Shown piece by piece: positions 25,087 to 38,041 of a stretch of DNA of 64,000 bases. The position numbers and the translations under genes are program-made. Under the pieces are notes generated by a model that did no database searches, had not been told where the DNA came from, and worked only from the letters and a program-made list of their open reading frames with translations. Source of the stretch: Sipunculus nudus (lineage: Eukaryota > Annelida > Sipuncula > Golfingiida > Sipunculidae); contig CM049311.1 in NCBI GenBank assembly GCA_026874595.1, positions 65,141,953-65,205,952 of the forward strand. Direction: 5' to 3'. The first letter of the stretch is position 1. Every line of letters begins with the position of its first letter.

Positions 25087-26623
25087 AAGAGTTTTCCCTA
25101 CGTCTGTTTGTCCATCAGTTTGTTTGTATACAAGATACCTCCAAAAGTATTCGGATGAAAAGATATCAGTGAACCTACTTGGGCAGGCGCACCTGGACAC
25201 CTGGAGTCATGGAAGAATTCATTATGTCTCCTTCCCCCCCCCCCTTTACAATATCTTGTGAATGCAACAACTTTTGATTTTGAAGGGCTGCATATTTTCC
25301 TCCAAAATTTGACACTGATTGTTCCTACCAAAATCTCCGAAGAGTTCAAAACCCATTGACCTTGACCCTCATCTTCAAGGTCAAATCTGCAAAAAATTTT
25401 AAAATTTTTGTGAACCTCATAACTTTTGAAGTATTTATCATTTTGTCCTCAAATTTGGTAAACCAATAGTTTCTACAATGTTCTTGGACTGTTTCTAAAC
25501 CTGTCGACCTTGACCAGGATCTTCAATGTCAAATCAGCCAAATTTTAGTTGTTGTCTTGTGAAAGTGATAACTTTTGAAGGGCTGTCCTCCAAAATTTTA
25601 AACACTCATTGTTTCTACCTAAAGCTCAGATGAGTTTGAAAACTGGTGGTCTTTGCCTTCATCTTCAAGGTCAAATCTGCTGAAATGTAAAATTTTTGTG
25701 AACTCTACAACTTTTGAACCACTTCACATTTCTCACCATGTCTTTATTGATACAACCTATATGCAGTTGGGGAGACATCTGTTTTTTGCAATTGAAGAAA
25801 CAAGCCATTCTTGTCAATAACCTTTTAGATTTTGAGGAGCCTGGACGGTCGAGTGGAAAAATGCTCAGCTCTTACTGCTGATTGCCTGGGTTCGATTCCC
25901 AGAGACACTATGAGATCTAGAGTTGGTTGTAGTAACCTGTTCAAAGTAGGTGGTTTTTGAAACAGTCATTGTATATTTTCCTCCAAAATTTGAAACGCTC
26001 ATTGCTCCTACCAGAATCTCAGATGAGCTGAAATCTGGTGACCTTGACCTTCATCTTTAAGGTCAAATCTGCCAAAATATAAAATTTTGGTGAACCCCAT
26101 AACTTTTGAAGGGCTTCATATTTTGTCCTCAAATTAAGTACACAAAATGTTCTTAGAAAGTCCTTGGGTGAGTTCTAAAACTGATGACCTTGACCACAAT
26201 CTTCAAGGTCAAATCAACCGAATTAAAGTTATTATCATGTGGATGCGATAACTTTTGAGGGGCTGTATATTTTCCTCAAAAATTTGAAACACTAATTGTT
26301 CCTACCAAAATCTCGGATGAGTTCGAAAACTGTTGACCTTGACCTTGATCTTCAAGGTCCAATTTATGCAGTTCTGCGAATATTGTGACCCCCATAACTT
26401 TGAAAGTACTTCAGAATATAGTTTCATCAAAATTGACACACCAGTGCTTTCTGCCAAAATCTTGTGGGAGTTTGAAAAGTGGTGACCTTGACCTTCAAGG
26501 TCAAATCTGCTGAAATCTAAAATCATTGTTTTTAGATAGTGCATATTTTACCCCTTATGTTTTGGGATGGCTCATAGGGGGAGACATTTGTTTTTGCACT
26601 GCAAAAACAAAGCCATTCTAGTT
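25087..26623 (+). mobile_element. F5 tandem-core element with AAGGTCA arrays
   Basis: The head GAGTTTTCCCTACGTCTGTTTGTCC is followed by core units of about 145 bp. Each has TGACCTTGACC, a short spacer and TTCAAGGTCAAATC; anchors lie near 25357, 25504, 25646, 26039, 26190, 26336 and 26482. The 3' end has a perfect stem GTTTTTGC-ACT-GCAAAAAC (26590-26608), a short spacer and CTAGTT (26618-26623). A second, older tail ends CTTGTC near 25815, so two overlapping or tandem copies are possible. A SINE fragment interrupts the array at about 25838-25965. Confidence 0.65.
25838..25965 (+). mobile_element. tRNA-derived SINE fragment
   Basis: GCCTGGACGGTCGAGTGG resembles a Pol III A box and GGTTCGATTCC at about 25889 matches the B box. 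The tRNA-unrelated part (GTTGGTTGTAGTAACCTG) matches the minus-strand SINE at 57470-57788. It cannot be a functional tRNA: the arms do not fold as a cloverleaf by eye. Confidence 0.7.
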
Positions 26624-26914
26624 TTATTTTTATTTTGATCTGGATGTAGATATGGTATCTATATTATATTTTAAATTTAAAGGCATATAAGGCTTAATTT
26701 TTCACAAACCTGACAATTTAAATTTTCTGAAGCAATGTAAATTTTCATTTAATCTTAAGTGACTGCATGTTAACAAATCATAATCGCATGTTGATTCTAT
26801 CACTGATTGGAAAGACTCTGCCAGCTCAAAGGCTTAAAAATAACTGTTCATTGAAAAGTATTTTTAAAAATCTTATTTGATCTCAAGGTCTATTTTATCT
26901 AGAATTCAAAGTAT

Positions 26915-26940
26915 ATAATAATAATAATAATAATATATAG
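26915..26940. repeat. (ATA)n microsatellite
   Basis: A short ATA trinucleotide run of about eight copies. Confidence 0.85.
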
Positions 26941-27783
26941 TATTTATATAGTGCCAATACTCCGATTTCATTTATGTTCAAAGCTATGATTGAAACTTTC
27001 CAAGGTTTGAATTTTCTTCCATGAGCTGTCTGTTAGATTCTTGGAAATACCAGCATTCTTCTTTCTGCTCTAAACACCTGTTATTATCCTTCAGTTTTAA
27101 TCAGTAAAAATAGGTCTTTCAGTGCTATAATTTGCTCATCATTCCTGAGATTGTCAAAAAGTTTGATGAAATCTGCATCTGTGGGTGGCTCAGGGCCTGG
27201 CAGATACAGCTGAATTATGCACCATATTCCTTTTAAGCCCACTGATGGGTCATTGCATATGACTGAAGACATTCTAAAGACATGATAGCTATGTTTTCTT
27301 ATGATACAGTCATTAAGAGAAAAACTCAAAGATTTAATATTCACTGGCAGTTTGTCTGTTGAAGCAAGGAGGTTAAAATTAGACATGTACGATTGCTTGT
27401 TTATTGTATAGCTTGTTTATTATTCCACAGATCTCCCCCCTCCCCCCCCACCCCTTTCCCTTCCAAGGAGGCATATAAGGATTATTATTTTGTTTTAGTT
27501 TGACTTTTGTCTATGCTGCACTAAATCCTTAATATGGCTGATTATTCATAATTTAATGGGGCTTGCTTTGTGCAACAGGGGTCTGGGATCATAGTTAAGT
27601 AACACTTCATAATTCCTGTATCAAAAGAAAACATTTGGTATTCAGTTGAATGCAAATGTCAAATGAGCATTATTAAAGTTTGCAAATACGGTTGCAACCT
27701 TTGTCACAGTTATCATAGAAATTCTCATGTGGTATAGGTCGGTAGCAGCCTAAATCTTGGCCACTATGACCCCCTCTTATGTT

Positions 27784-29650
27784 TTGAGCTCAGCTGACTA
27801 TAAGAAAACCCCTAAATCTCTTGCCCATACCGTGCCGAAAATTTGGTCAATAGGACTTCGTTCCTTCGAGATATTAAGTAAAAACCTCAATTTTTTATTA
27901 AAAATCTGTTTTCACACTTCAGGACTGCCTAATATCAAAACCACTCATCTGGTTTTCACCATATTTACAATAAATATTTCTCTATATATATATTTCCTAG
28001 GTACAAGCCAAAAGTTAAGTCAGTATTATATAATTTAAAAAAGTTATGGGCCCGAACATAATGGACTTTGTAAAAAATCAGGAAAGATATTTGGTCACTT
28101 AAGAGAAAAGGTGTTAAAGCTAGGGACTTTTTTTCAGTAATACAACTTTAGTTAATTAAACTGTAATTGTATACCAAAAATTAGATCAAAATCTGTTCAA
28201 TTTTTTAGCTCAGCTGACTGTAAGTCAACCGAGGTATAGGAATGGCGTTTTGTCTGTCGTCCGTCCGGATGGTTGTGCGGTCGTCTGTTAGCAGGGCACA
28301 AATCATAACTGCCGGTCCTAGAAATTTCTTAGTGGACATCGAGGGAGGACAATAAAAATTCACCTAGGAAACCTGAAATTAGGTCACTGCGACCAATATC
28401 CTCCGAGCTATTGCGCATGTAAATACCCACCAGAATAATAAAAAAAATACAAAACCTCCAATATCTTGATAATTAATGCATAGATTTTCATTAAACTTGC
28501 CTTTAATATTGACCGTTACTAGTTTTGTCAGTTCCTGAAAAGTGGTGGCGCCACCTGTATTTTTTCTTATTTTTACAAATATTTTTCTTTTTTTTTTTAC
28601 TATAAAATGACAATCATGTCAGTTTATCAGCTATGATTCCACCTAGTGTCCCAAAACCTGGTGTGTTTATTGATCACAAGTGGATGCCCTGTAGTAATTA
28701 CCCTGTCTATTTGTTCATCTGTCTGTCTGTCTGTCTGTCCATTCGTCCATCCACACAAATTTGTTTCCAGATGATAACTCTGGGTTGGATTGACATATGG
28801 ATTTCAGACATGACTTACACATGGCCCACAACAAAAGAAAGAACCTGTATGCTTTTTGGGTTATGAGGTTAAAGGTCAAGCTCACAAGACTCACTTATTG
28901 AAAAAGATTATGGCTGCATTTTAAGCCTAACTTTTCATCCCAAACTTTCCATCTTGGCAAGTTGCACATTTAGCAGACTTGCCAGTATAGGGACAGATTG
29001 GCTTCAAACTTGATTTATTAATGACCCACCACTTAAGTAAAAACATTTTGATTTTCAGGGTCCAGAGGTCAAAGGTGAAGGTCACAGGAGACATTTCTTA
29101 AAAATTATTGTGGATGCAATGTAAATCAAACTTTTCATCCAAAACTTTCCATCTTCCTCACATGCCCAAATGGGAAGAAATCTGTAGATTTTAAGGTTAT
29201 CTGGTTAGAGGTCAAGGTCACTGGACCCACATTTTTAGAGGTTTGTTACAATAATCTAAATGCTGCAAGTTCAAGGATAATAAGTTCTCAGATTTTTTGG
29301 TCACAAGATCATTGGTTAAGGTCACAGGACTGTCATTCATAAAAATTTCCTTAAAGACAAATAAAGCTGAGCGTTGAGACCCATGGGTCTCTAGTTAAAT
29401 ATTCAGCAATTGCGAATCAACTTTTTGCTGTAAGCTCTGTGCATTTGGGATATTTAGTAATTATTGTAACAGGGTACATTTTATAAAATAAAAAAACTAT
29501 TCCTTAATAATCAATACAAACCTAGCATATCAACCAACCATGGCCAATATTTCCTTTTCCTCTGAGACATGATCTCCATTTGTAATTATTTTAGATTTTT
29601 ATTTTCAAGGTCAACTTCAGCTGAGCACCATAACCCACGGGTCCCTTGTT
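27784..29650 (+). mobile_element. F2 element, outer copy of a nested pair
   Basis: The head GAGCTCAGCTGACTATAAG is at 27786. The interior to about 28204 closely matches 51170-51540 of the F2 copy at 50974-54142 (for example 'GGTCAATAGGACTTCGTTCC'). A tail CAGCTGAGC, near-palindrome AACCCACGGGT and CTTGTT ends at 29650. The middle is occupied by another F2 element (28205-29396). Confidence 0.65.
28205..29396 (+). mobile_element. F2 element, inner copy
   Basis: The head TTAGCTCAGCTGACTGTAAG is followed by a GTCCGTCCGG run and one core unit with GGTGGCGCCACCTGTAT near 28549. The tail is AGCTGAGC, GACCCATGGGTC, then CTAGTT at 29391-29396. It interrupts sequence homologous to 51520-51545, inside a T run. 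Confidence 0.75.
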
Positions 29651-30646
29651 CAAACCCTTTTCAATTTTGATTCTCACTATTGTAGTGAGGCCTTATCTCA
29701 GGTCCTTTCAGTGTCACACCTGCTACCCAGTAAAATAGATTTGTATATTTGTCATAAAAAAATTTTTTTAGCAAAATATAATGATTCTTGATGAAGCTTG
29801 CTTCATGGGTCTGACCACACCGCATGTGTGAAAATTGCAGAACATGGACAAATGCAGCATGCAAGGTTTTTTGTCTCAGATCACACTTCACAAATTTTTT
29901 TCAGGCAGAGGAACAGTTTGCAAGTTCCACATGTGTTCCCTTTTTGCTCCAGTCATGCTGAGCTATACTTAATCAGGTTTTGTCATCCAGGACAAAAATA
30001 AAAGCCATTAGATGTAGAAAGTTGTTGCTTGAATTTCAGAAATTTTGTGAAGTTTCTGGGCGCATCTAACATTGGGTCAGGGTGATCTTATTCTTTGAGT
30101 GATTTGGTGATAACATGCTTTTTAGTACCAAGAATAACATGTACTCTTGAGTTTACAAAGTGCACCCATTTACAAATATTACCCTGTCAGCATGCAAATT
30201 TGAATGAAACTTGTCCATCCAGTTTTTCAGAAGTATTACTTAAAGATGATAAAGTTGCCTGTAAGTGGTCTCTTTTGGAGTAAAATTTCCTAGAAAAGCT
30301 TTAATATGTTAATACCCTGATTGCCTTGAAATTTTTTATGCAAGCTCTTCTTGAAAAGGTTTATTAGTGATATGGGAACCATGGCACCACCTGTATAATT
30401 TCATTTGTTACATCATGTTTTTGTTTGTATTGTAGAGACTGCCAAAATACAGCTGTTGGTTCAGTACATTATCCTGAAACTTGGGTGTTCTCATTAAGCA
30501 CAGATAGTTTTAATGTGCTGAACAAGACGGGTGTTGCCATCTATCTTTTTCCATTTTTGACCATTTTATTTGTATTTTGAGACTGCTAGGTTGCAGCAGT
30601 CAGTGTATCATATATATATTGTCCTAAACATTATTTTACTTTTCAG
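29651..30646. other. Intron 1 end with degenerate F2-like core units
   Basis: At about 30382 'GGCACCACCTGTATAATTTC' and at about 30531-30600 'GGTGTTGCCATCTATC...GTATTTTGAGAC' are decayed copies of the F2 core. They end about 45 bp before the DENND5 exon 2 acceptor. No exon is seen elsewhere in the stretch. Confidence 0.5.
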
Positions 30647-30756
30647 GAGAGAACCTTCAGGCGCCTCCACTTGATCGCCCTTACAAGTGTAGTGTCCTTG
30701 CTCACTTTCCTGAAAATGTCCCCTGGAATCCATTTGATGAGTCAGCGGTGGCCATG
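30647..30756 (+). CDS. DENND5: DENND5 second coding exon
   Basis: After the two bases completing a Gly codon, the exon encodes ENLQAPPLDRPYKCSVLAHF and PENVPWNPFDESAVAM. This is the conserved DENND5 stretch before the first DENN strand, with the hallmark WNPFD. It ends in phase 0 on ATG at 30756 before donor GTAAGC. The next exon should start with a Leu-Cys-Met/Leu-Pro-type sequence. I did not find one before 64000. Confidence 0.93.
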
Positions 30757-33700
30757 GTAAGCTTATTCTTAACCATTTTAATTTAATAAATTAATGTTTG
30801 TAAAAAGTCACCTCAGCCCTGTATGAACTATTAATATTTCACCTTCAGATTTTTACCTGATCATGATAAGTTTCATGGAGGGAAACAGGCCTTAAGAATA
30901 TTAATAAGTCAGTGTAATGAGAAGAAAACATTTTGTGTTTTAAAATTTCCTTTTGTACCAACATACTCAGGATTGTTGGCTTCATATTCAAAGGGTTACA
31001 TTTTCTCTATGTTCTCCTTTTCATTGTTTTGCAAGGGTTTCATTTTCACAATCTTACCTAGGGTTTCTCCTGGGGGAAGAAACTTGGGGGGAGGGGATGT
31101 TGTTCAAGGAAATTAAACCAAAAATACAACACTTTAGTTTATATTACTGTTTTAACAATATGCAAATATTTAAAAAAAATATGTTAAAATGATTTAAATT
31201 AAAGAAAAAGGGATTAAAAATGAAAATTACTGTTTGTTAAGCAGACTATATTTTAGGTATCCTGACAATAAAATTACAGTGTAGACCTTTCTCTTTTCCC
31301 TATTCATTTGTCTCAAATCTACTTCATTAAAAAATTAAACATTTACATATGGCCCCTCTTAAAAATTCCTTGGTACCACACTGTCAGATGTAAATGATGT
31401 TTAAAATTTTAAATAACTTTTCTTGATAGTGTGTTTGTGTGTAAAATTTGAATCTTAAAAATCAATGAGCACAGTCTTTGTTTAATCTCAAATTATTTAA
31501 ATATTGAAAGCATTAGTATTTTAGACTTTTTTTATCCTTTGCTGACACATTTAAAATTCATGGCTTGATTTGAGAAATGTGCTATATGACATCGATACAA
31601 ATACACCTGTATCAAGAATGGTAATATTCTGATATGCCTGTAAAAAACCATGTGGGTGGAAGGTCATATGCATAAAGGGAAATGTCAGCTACGAACGCTG
31701 TTCTGCTCAATAGCTTTTTTATTTAAACATACCATTGATAACAAATGTCTGTTAATGTCAAGAATATTCACTTTAGAACAATGAAGCACTGAATGATGGC
31801 CGTGCAGTTATTAGTGTATCAGTTGTATTAGTTAGAAATCATATACGGCACTTAACATGAACTCCTCCTCAGAATGTGGACACATCTATATAAGCTGAAA
31901 TATTAATTTCCTTTGGCAGCATTGTGCGCATGAAGTGTTTTGAACTCCAGCTTCATGTAAATATGAAATATTTTAGTCCCAAGTAGGGATTTGTGTTCTT
32001 GTGGGTTATCTACAGTATCAAGCATATCCTGGTTACATTAGGCTATTTCATGTACTGTTTAATCTGTATCTGGTGTCAGTCACTGTTGCCATGTCCCTTT
32101 ATTTAATATTATTCTGTTAGGAGCCATAGTTGCACATAATAAAAAGTTCAGCCAAGGGTCATGGCCCATGGGTCATTAGTTCATATATAAATTACAGGAA
32201 GAGGTAGTGATTGTAAAGCACAGTGTTTGACTCCCTAGTACAGAATGATACCTGTGGGTAATGGACAGCTCAGTCAATAATTGTGTGTTTTAATCCCAGA
32301 AATCATTTTAAGTAATGTCTGGTAGATGCTATTTTGGTGGAGTCATACAGCCTCATCTGTACACTCATGGCTGTGTGTGTACCTTGCTCAGAAATATCAA
32401 TGGAGCTCTGCTTTCTACAGAAGACACATTGTGCCCTAATGACCAGCACATGACATGGCTGACCACTGGCTACTCAGGATATGATGTGTAGATAATGACT
32501 GGACCTTAGAGGTGACCAGCAGGCATTATTGATCAGATGCTGGTGTCACCTAAGATGCTCTGACATTATGTACAATGATACTGTATCTGTGGCTACCAGC
32601 TTAATACATTGTCATATAACCCTGGTCTTTCATTACATCCATTAGACCTCATGGTCACCCATACTTCTCTCTCATATAATGGATACTTAAGTTGACTTAT
32701 TGTTACTAATTTACCCAGTCTTGGTAAAATGGTAGGATGGCACAAGTTGCAGAGGTTTGCTGCATTCCAAATTTTTGAAAATGAATTTTGAAATAATGCA
32801 GTCAAGTGATACTTTTAACTCCTGACAAAGAAAACTGAAGTCCAATTTTAATTTTTCATGTGTATCCTAAAGCATTTGCTGAACACCTAGGTATACCTTG
32901 AATCAAACTGGAACAAGATGAGTGTTGGTGTTTGTTGAAAATAAAAGCCTTTGATATCTTCTACATTTCTATTATAAATCATCACCCATTAAAGCCAGGC
33001 TTATTTCAGGCAAGCTAGAATTATTATTTTTGTTTTTGTTAATACATTCCAGGATTATCTGTGTGTCCAGTGTAGCATTAAGATAGTCAGTGGGAGGCAA
33101 ATATATTAGCCAGTTGGGACTAGGTAAAGGGCTAGCAACAGTCTGAGATAAACATTTAAGTGAATTTAACACCAGGTATAACTGATGCAGCTGTACCAGC
33201 AGGTTTCAGAGAATGCATGAGGTTAGTGACCCTGAGCCTGACTGAGGATTGAGACAGAATAAATTTGTGAGTCTCCCACCAGGTGCATGGACTTTAAATA
33301 TGTGCCACATTATATAATCTGATAAGTTGATCCTCTGATGGATTAGGCATCACCCAAACAGTCTTACAAGTAAACTTACTGTTTAGCATGTTCAGTAGAT
33401 TACATTTGATTTGGCTAAAGATTTAGCCTGTGATAGATATGTAAGAACTTTTTTGTGTGAACAGAGCAGAATGATAATATGTGGCAAATTGGCAATGGTT
33501 CTTCAGATGATAATCCTGTAACCATCCAGATTATAGTATATAATCTCTGACAGAAGCTAGAAATGGTCAGGAATTCTTAGCTGCTGTTGAGATATCAGCA
33601 GGGGTGTTAAAAATGTTGGATTTTCAGCTCCAAAATCCACTTCCAAAACCAGCCACAGATGTGACAAAGAAGTGACTCGCCCACAACATAATTCATTGAC

Positions 33701-34228
33701 AGGGGCGGATTTGGCTGTATAATATAGTCAGTAGTGAATACATTTTTGTAGCTTACATAAAAGATAACATTCTTTAGATAGTATACAGAATAATTGTTTG
33801 CAGCAAGCATGAATGATGGCGGTCTTTAGATATTAGTGAATACATTTTTGCAGCAAACATATATATAATGTTACTTTGAAGGCACCTTGGTGACTGAACA
33901 AAAACCCTATGGATTTTCATGAAACTTGTTATACATATTTACCAATAGAGTTTCTCACCTCAGTTAAATTCCTCAGCAGATTTCATGCATATTTAATGAG
34001 GTCAGAGGTCACAAGACATAAGATGTGCAATTTAAAAGAACAGACAATCAAAAGTTACTGAAAAGTGGGGGTCCATGGACCTTTTGTTAATATCTTAAAA
34101 ACACAGGAACAACAACAGCTTGTTGTAAAAGTGAACTGAAATCTATGATATATTAATACAGTGGGCCATTGTCCTAGAAATACTTGAGTTTGAAGGAGGG
34201 AGAGGAGGGGGGCAAGGATTATTGAAGA

Positions 34229-34605
34229 GAGAGAGAGAGAGCTTGGGGCCGAAGAAAGATTACTGAATGCTTATTAGCCAATTCAGCATTATGTCATAGC
34301 CCATGGCTCCTTATTTAAAATAATGTAGAGAAAATTAACTTTCATTGAAAATGCAGTAAATCAACATATCTGGCACTATGTCATGGCTCATGGGCAACTT
34401 ATTCAAAAGGAAGCAAAGAGAGAGAGAGAGAGACAGAACTTTGAAAGTGAACTGAAAGCTTTATTGCACATTCAGCAGTATGACATGGCCCTTGGACCAC
34501 TAGATAAAAAAGACTATAGACAACAGGTACAGGCATGCATTGATTGTGAACAGAAAGCTAATTGGCAAATTCAGCAGTATACCATAGCCCATGAACCCAC
34601 GTCTA
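34229..34605. repeat. Tandem array of F2-tail-like motifs with GA runs
   Basis: Four copies of an ATTCAGCA.TATG.CATGGCCCATGG-like motif sit at 34281, 34370, 34470 and 34569, about 90-100 bp apart. Pure GA runs occur at about 34229 and 34417. The motif resembles the terminal hairpin region of F2. Confidence 0.55.
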
Positions 34606-37600
34606 AAACCCACAGAGGGAAAAGAAACAGGCAGTGTCCCCGGAAAGGATATCATTACCATCTTTCACAAATTTGTTTGGCTTGAGGATGAATTGAAGCA
34701 TGTTAAGGGTTTTTGACAGTTTGATCCTGAAATATTTAGCACAAGTCAAGGCAGCAACTCCTAAATTGAGAGATGAAGTCTAAATTACCAGGATACTACA
34801 GTGAACAAGTAAAAAAGGTGTGTTTTATAGCCCTCTGAACCAGCAGCTTGTCGAGTAGCTTTCCTGTCAAGTCCCATGTTTTAATTATTGGCCAGTATAA
34901 TGTAGGCTTAGATCCCACACAGCCATAAGGAGGGAATATCTGATAAAAATGAAATAAGCCTTTTTCTTTACTGTTCTTTGTTTGTTCACGAAAAAGGCCA
35001 TACTTATCTAACTTAGGTCTGAGTATATCAGTAAGTCAGACTCTGTTAACATTATTGTAAAAATATATCTCCCCATTGTTTGATATAGAGAGGAACTTTT
35101 CCTGGGCCAGTGATTTTCTGCCATTGCAAAATCTGCAGAATGAATCAGAGATGGTCAGGTTGGTTTAACATATATAAAGTTTTAACTTGTTTACCTGACA
35201 TGCATATGTATTATCCTGTTTTCTTATAGACTACTTAAGTATGAACAAGATGATATGTTTTATACAGTTTTAAGAAATTATATCCAAAACTATTATTTTG
35301 CTTTTTTCCATGACATTAAAGAATAATGTAGAGTAAGATGCCACTCAGTAGAGCATGTACATTAATCAGGGCTTCAGCTGACTCATAAATTTCCTATATT
35401 TTCCTTTTACAGATTGTCTCCTATAATTGCCTATATATTAGTATTTAGACCTCATAATCTCCAATATGTCCTTATATTTTGTGCACAAATATGTTTCTGA
35501 CATAACTGTGTTACTGATTAATTATCATTATATAAACCCATTATTATTGAGCACTTTCAGCTCTTTTGTATAATTGTCCAGTTAAGTGTTGCCACTATGC
35601 TTGCACAACCGTCAAAACCAATTAAACAATCCTTTACATGATACAATGAGAAATGATTGGTTTGGGTAAATTACCAAGTAAAACATGGTTGTGCAGTGAA
35701 ACAGTACTTGTATTGTGCTACAGTTTCTTGATGTTTTATTGATGTTTAATTTATTGATAACCTCCAAATTATAAATAAATAGGATGAGGGACTTACCACA
35801 AATGCCAAATACTGTCCTATGTGGCCCGTGGATCTCCACAGCTCCATGACATATATATTGTGGAGTCTCAAGATCAAAGATCAGTTCTGTAAACCAGTAA
35901 TTGATAAGAGAGATTGACCCATATTCATTTCTTTGGTTCCCTGGTTTTCAGGTTTGACACCAATACTCATTTATTTTATGCAGCTTAAGACTTGTTTTTC
36001 AGTATACCATATTTCCATTATTTTTCTTTGGCTCCAAATAATATAACAAGAACGTCAAATCAGGATCTTTCCTCCTTAAAGGGGCAAAATCAGGATCAAT
36101 ATTATGCATATTCTTTCACACTATCAGTTCAGTTTTTCTTTTATACAAAGGTTTCCCAGCAGAACCATCCTAGCACACAGTCTCATTTCATCGAATACGA
36201 CTGTTTAACACGTTGTTATGACCGTGCGGGTTGGTAAACACAGTCCATGTGTGTCTGTTTACCATAACAAGGTCGCATGACTGGAGGTCCGATTAATAGG
36301 GGCAACATGCGGTGTTTCAGCCTACAGCAACATGTATTATATTTTTTGGCCAAGTCAGTCAGGTTTTCCTCTGATTGACACGTGTTGAGGTTCTGCGCTG
36401 CACACGGCCTCATGCACTGTGTTTATGTTGACACCCTCCATTGCGCCCGGTTCACTGTTTTCAACACTTGTTTACAGGAGTAAGCAAATGGTTTCAAGGC
36501 AATGTTTTGGCAGTTACAGATTTATTTTAAAGGGAAGAAACCATTTTTCATGTTAACTTAACATGCTTTATAGGTGATTCGGCCCCTTTAATCTAATGGA
36601 CTTTCAATCACCTGTAGCCATCATTTGGCATTTCCTTTGCCCAGATATAAGAATAGTGTGTCATTGATGACTGGTGACTGATTGCAGCTCGGGGATAGAT
36701 TTACATGCTGATGAACTGCTGGTTCTTTTCAAATTAGTAAAGTGGTACATTTACATTCAGATTGATATCACATATTCCTGTAAGCATTTTGAAAACATCT
36801 AAATGGTAATGAAAGCATTGCTTTAATGCACTTTCACATTGCACTTGGGCAGCGGGGATAAATTTGATGTCCAAACCACCTTGTAAATGAGATTTACCTT
36901 TGCACTTTGTATATACATATATGATAAATATAAATGAACATATAAAGTTAACACATAATATATAACTATAGGTGTAATGACCAAAAAATCTACTGCTACA
37001 TTCATCAGGCTTTTATTTCACAAAGTCCCCTGTCAGCAGTATATTAGTTCGGTATATTTAAGGAGTCTGTATTCATTGCCAAATGTTACATTTTTTTTGC
37101 TATAATTCTGGAAGAGGTAAATATAAACTCTTAAACATATTATAGTTAATGCAGTTTTCTCACTAATTTCTTGTTCCCTTTATCAATCAGTTATTCTATT
37201 TTTCTTAATTAATTATTCTGAAAGTTATATTCAAATTTTAGTGAAATAACTACATTTAATTTTTAATTATAAATTATTAATTGTTTTCATATTATGAAAA
37301 TGGCATGTAAATTAAAATCCCATCAACTTTCTAAGGCTTATTTAGATCAAATTGATTCCTCTAGCTGGTTCAGGTAAAATGTACAATGTTACCTTAATAA
37401 ACACCTAATGACCCAGTTACTGGGTAAATTAAATTGATAGTAAAAACAAAAAATTGAAATTTATGTCCACTGGTATACATGTGATGTTATGGGAATCATA
37501 TTAGTTTAATTTTACTTAAATAATTTATGAAATGTAAAATATGTCATCAGTTGATACTGGCTTAGTAGGAATTTATTATTCTAAATTTTTTAGATTAAGT

Positions 37601-37755
37601 TCTGTTCCATATGGTTCACAGTCATACCTCTAAACATTTTTGCACATCTTAAGTAAATCTCATTAAAACATATATTTTATGCTAAACATGCATATATCAG
37701 ATGACACAAGAGCAAGATTTCAAGTAAATAAAGAATTAAAATTAATTTGACTTAA

Positions 37756-38041
37756 GGCCAAAAAAAAAATAAGGTATGGTTCTCAGGCACTTTTTTCCAG
37801 AAATCGGTGCGGGCGGGCGGTATTTTATTTTTGACCTTTTTTTTGAATGCTCCGATAAAATGACATATGATCAGTGAAAAGCATGAAAATAACATTTTTT
37901 TTGCTAAACAGGTAAAAGCACTACATAAATTGTATTATTTATATACTTGAAAGATAAAAATCAAAATAAAAATTTTTGATGCGGGGGTTAAAAATTGACG
38001 CGGGCGGTGCCTGAGAACCACACCTTTTATTTTTTTTGGCC
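37756..38041. mobile_element. MITE, PIF/Harbinger-like, TAA target duplication
   Basis: Inverted ends of ~30 bp start GGCCAAAAAAAA and continue to GGTTCTCAGGCAC on both sides. TAA flanks both ends (37753-37755, 38042-38044). PIF/Harbinger elements duplicate a TWA triplet. Length is 286 bp, with no ORF. Confidence 0.75.

Larger units (their letters stand above)
21464..30646 (+). other. DENND5 intron 1 (9.2 kb, phase 1)
   Basis: Donor GTAATG at 21464 and acceptor TTTTACTTTTCAG ending at 30646. It contains a TAC/TTA-rich trinucleotide microsatellite (22995-23130), an F5 element with a SINE, nested F2 elements, and degenerate F2-like core units directly upstream of exon 2. No other exon is supported. 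Confidence 0.8.

Noticed and set aside
25838-25925. Possible functional tRNA gene
   Set aside because: It has A- and B-box-like words, but the arms do not form a cloverleaf and the downstream SINE body is shared with 57470-57788.
33698-33720. CAGGGGCGGATTTGG, hAT-MITE-like end
   Set aside because: No matching inverted end or target duplication found nearby.
34383-34685. 100-codon ORF
   Set aside because: It spans the tandem tail-motif and GA-run array; no protein similarity recognised.
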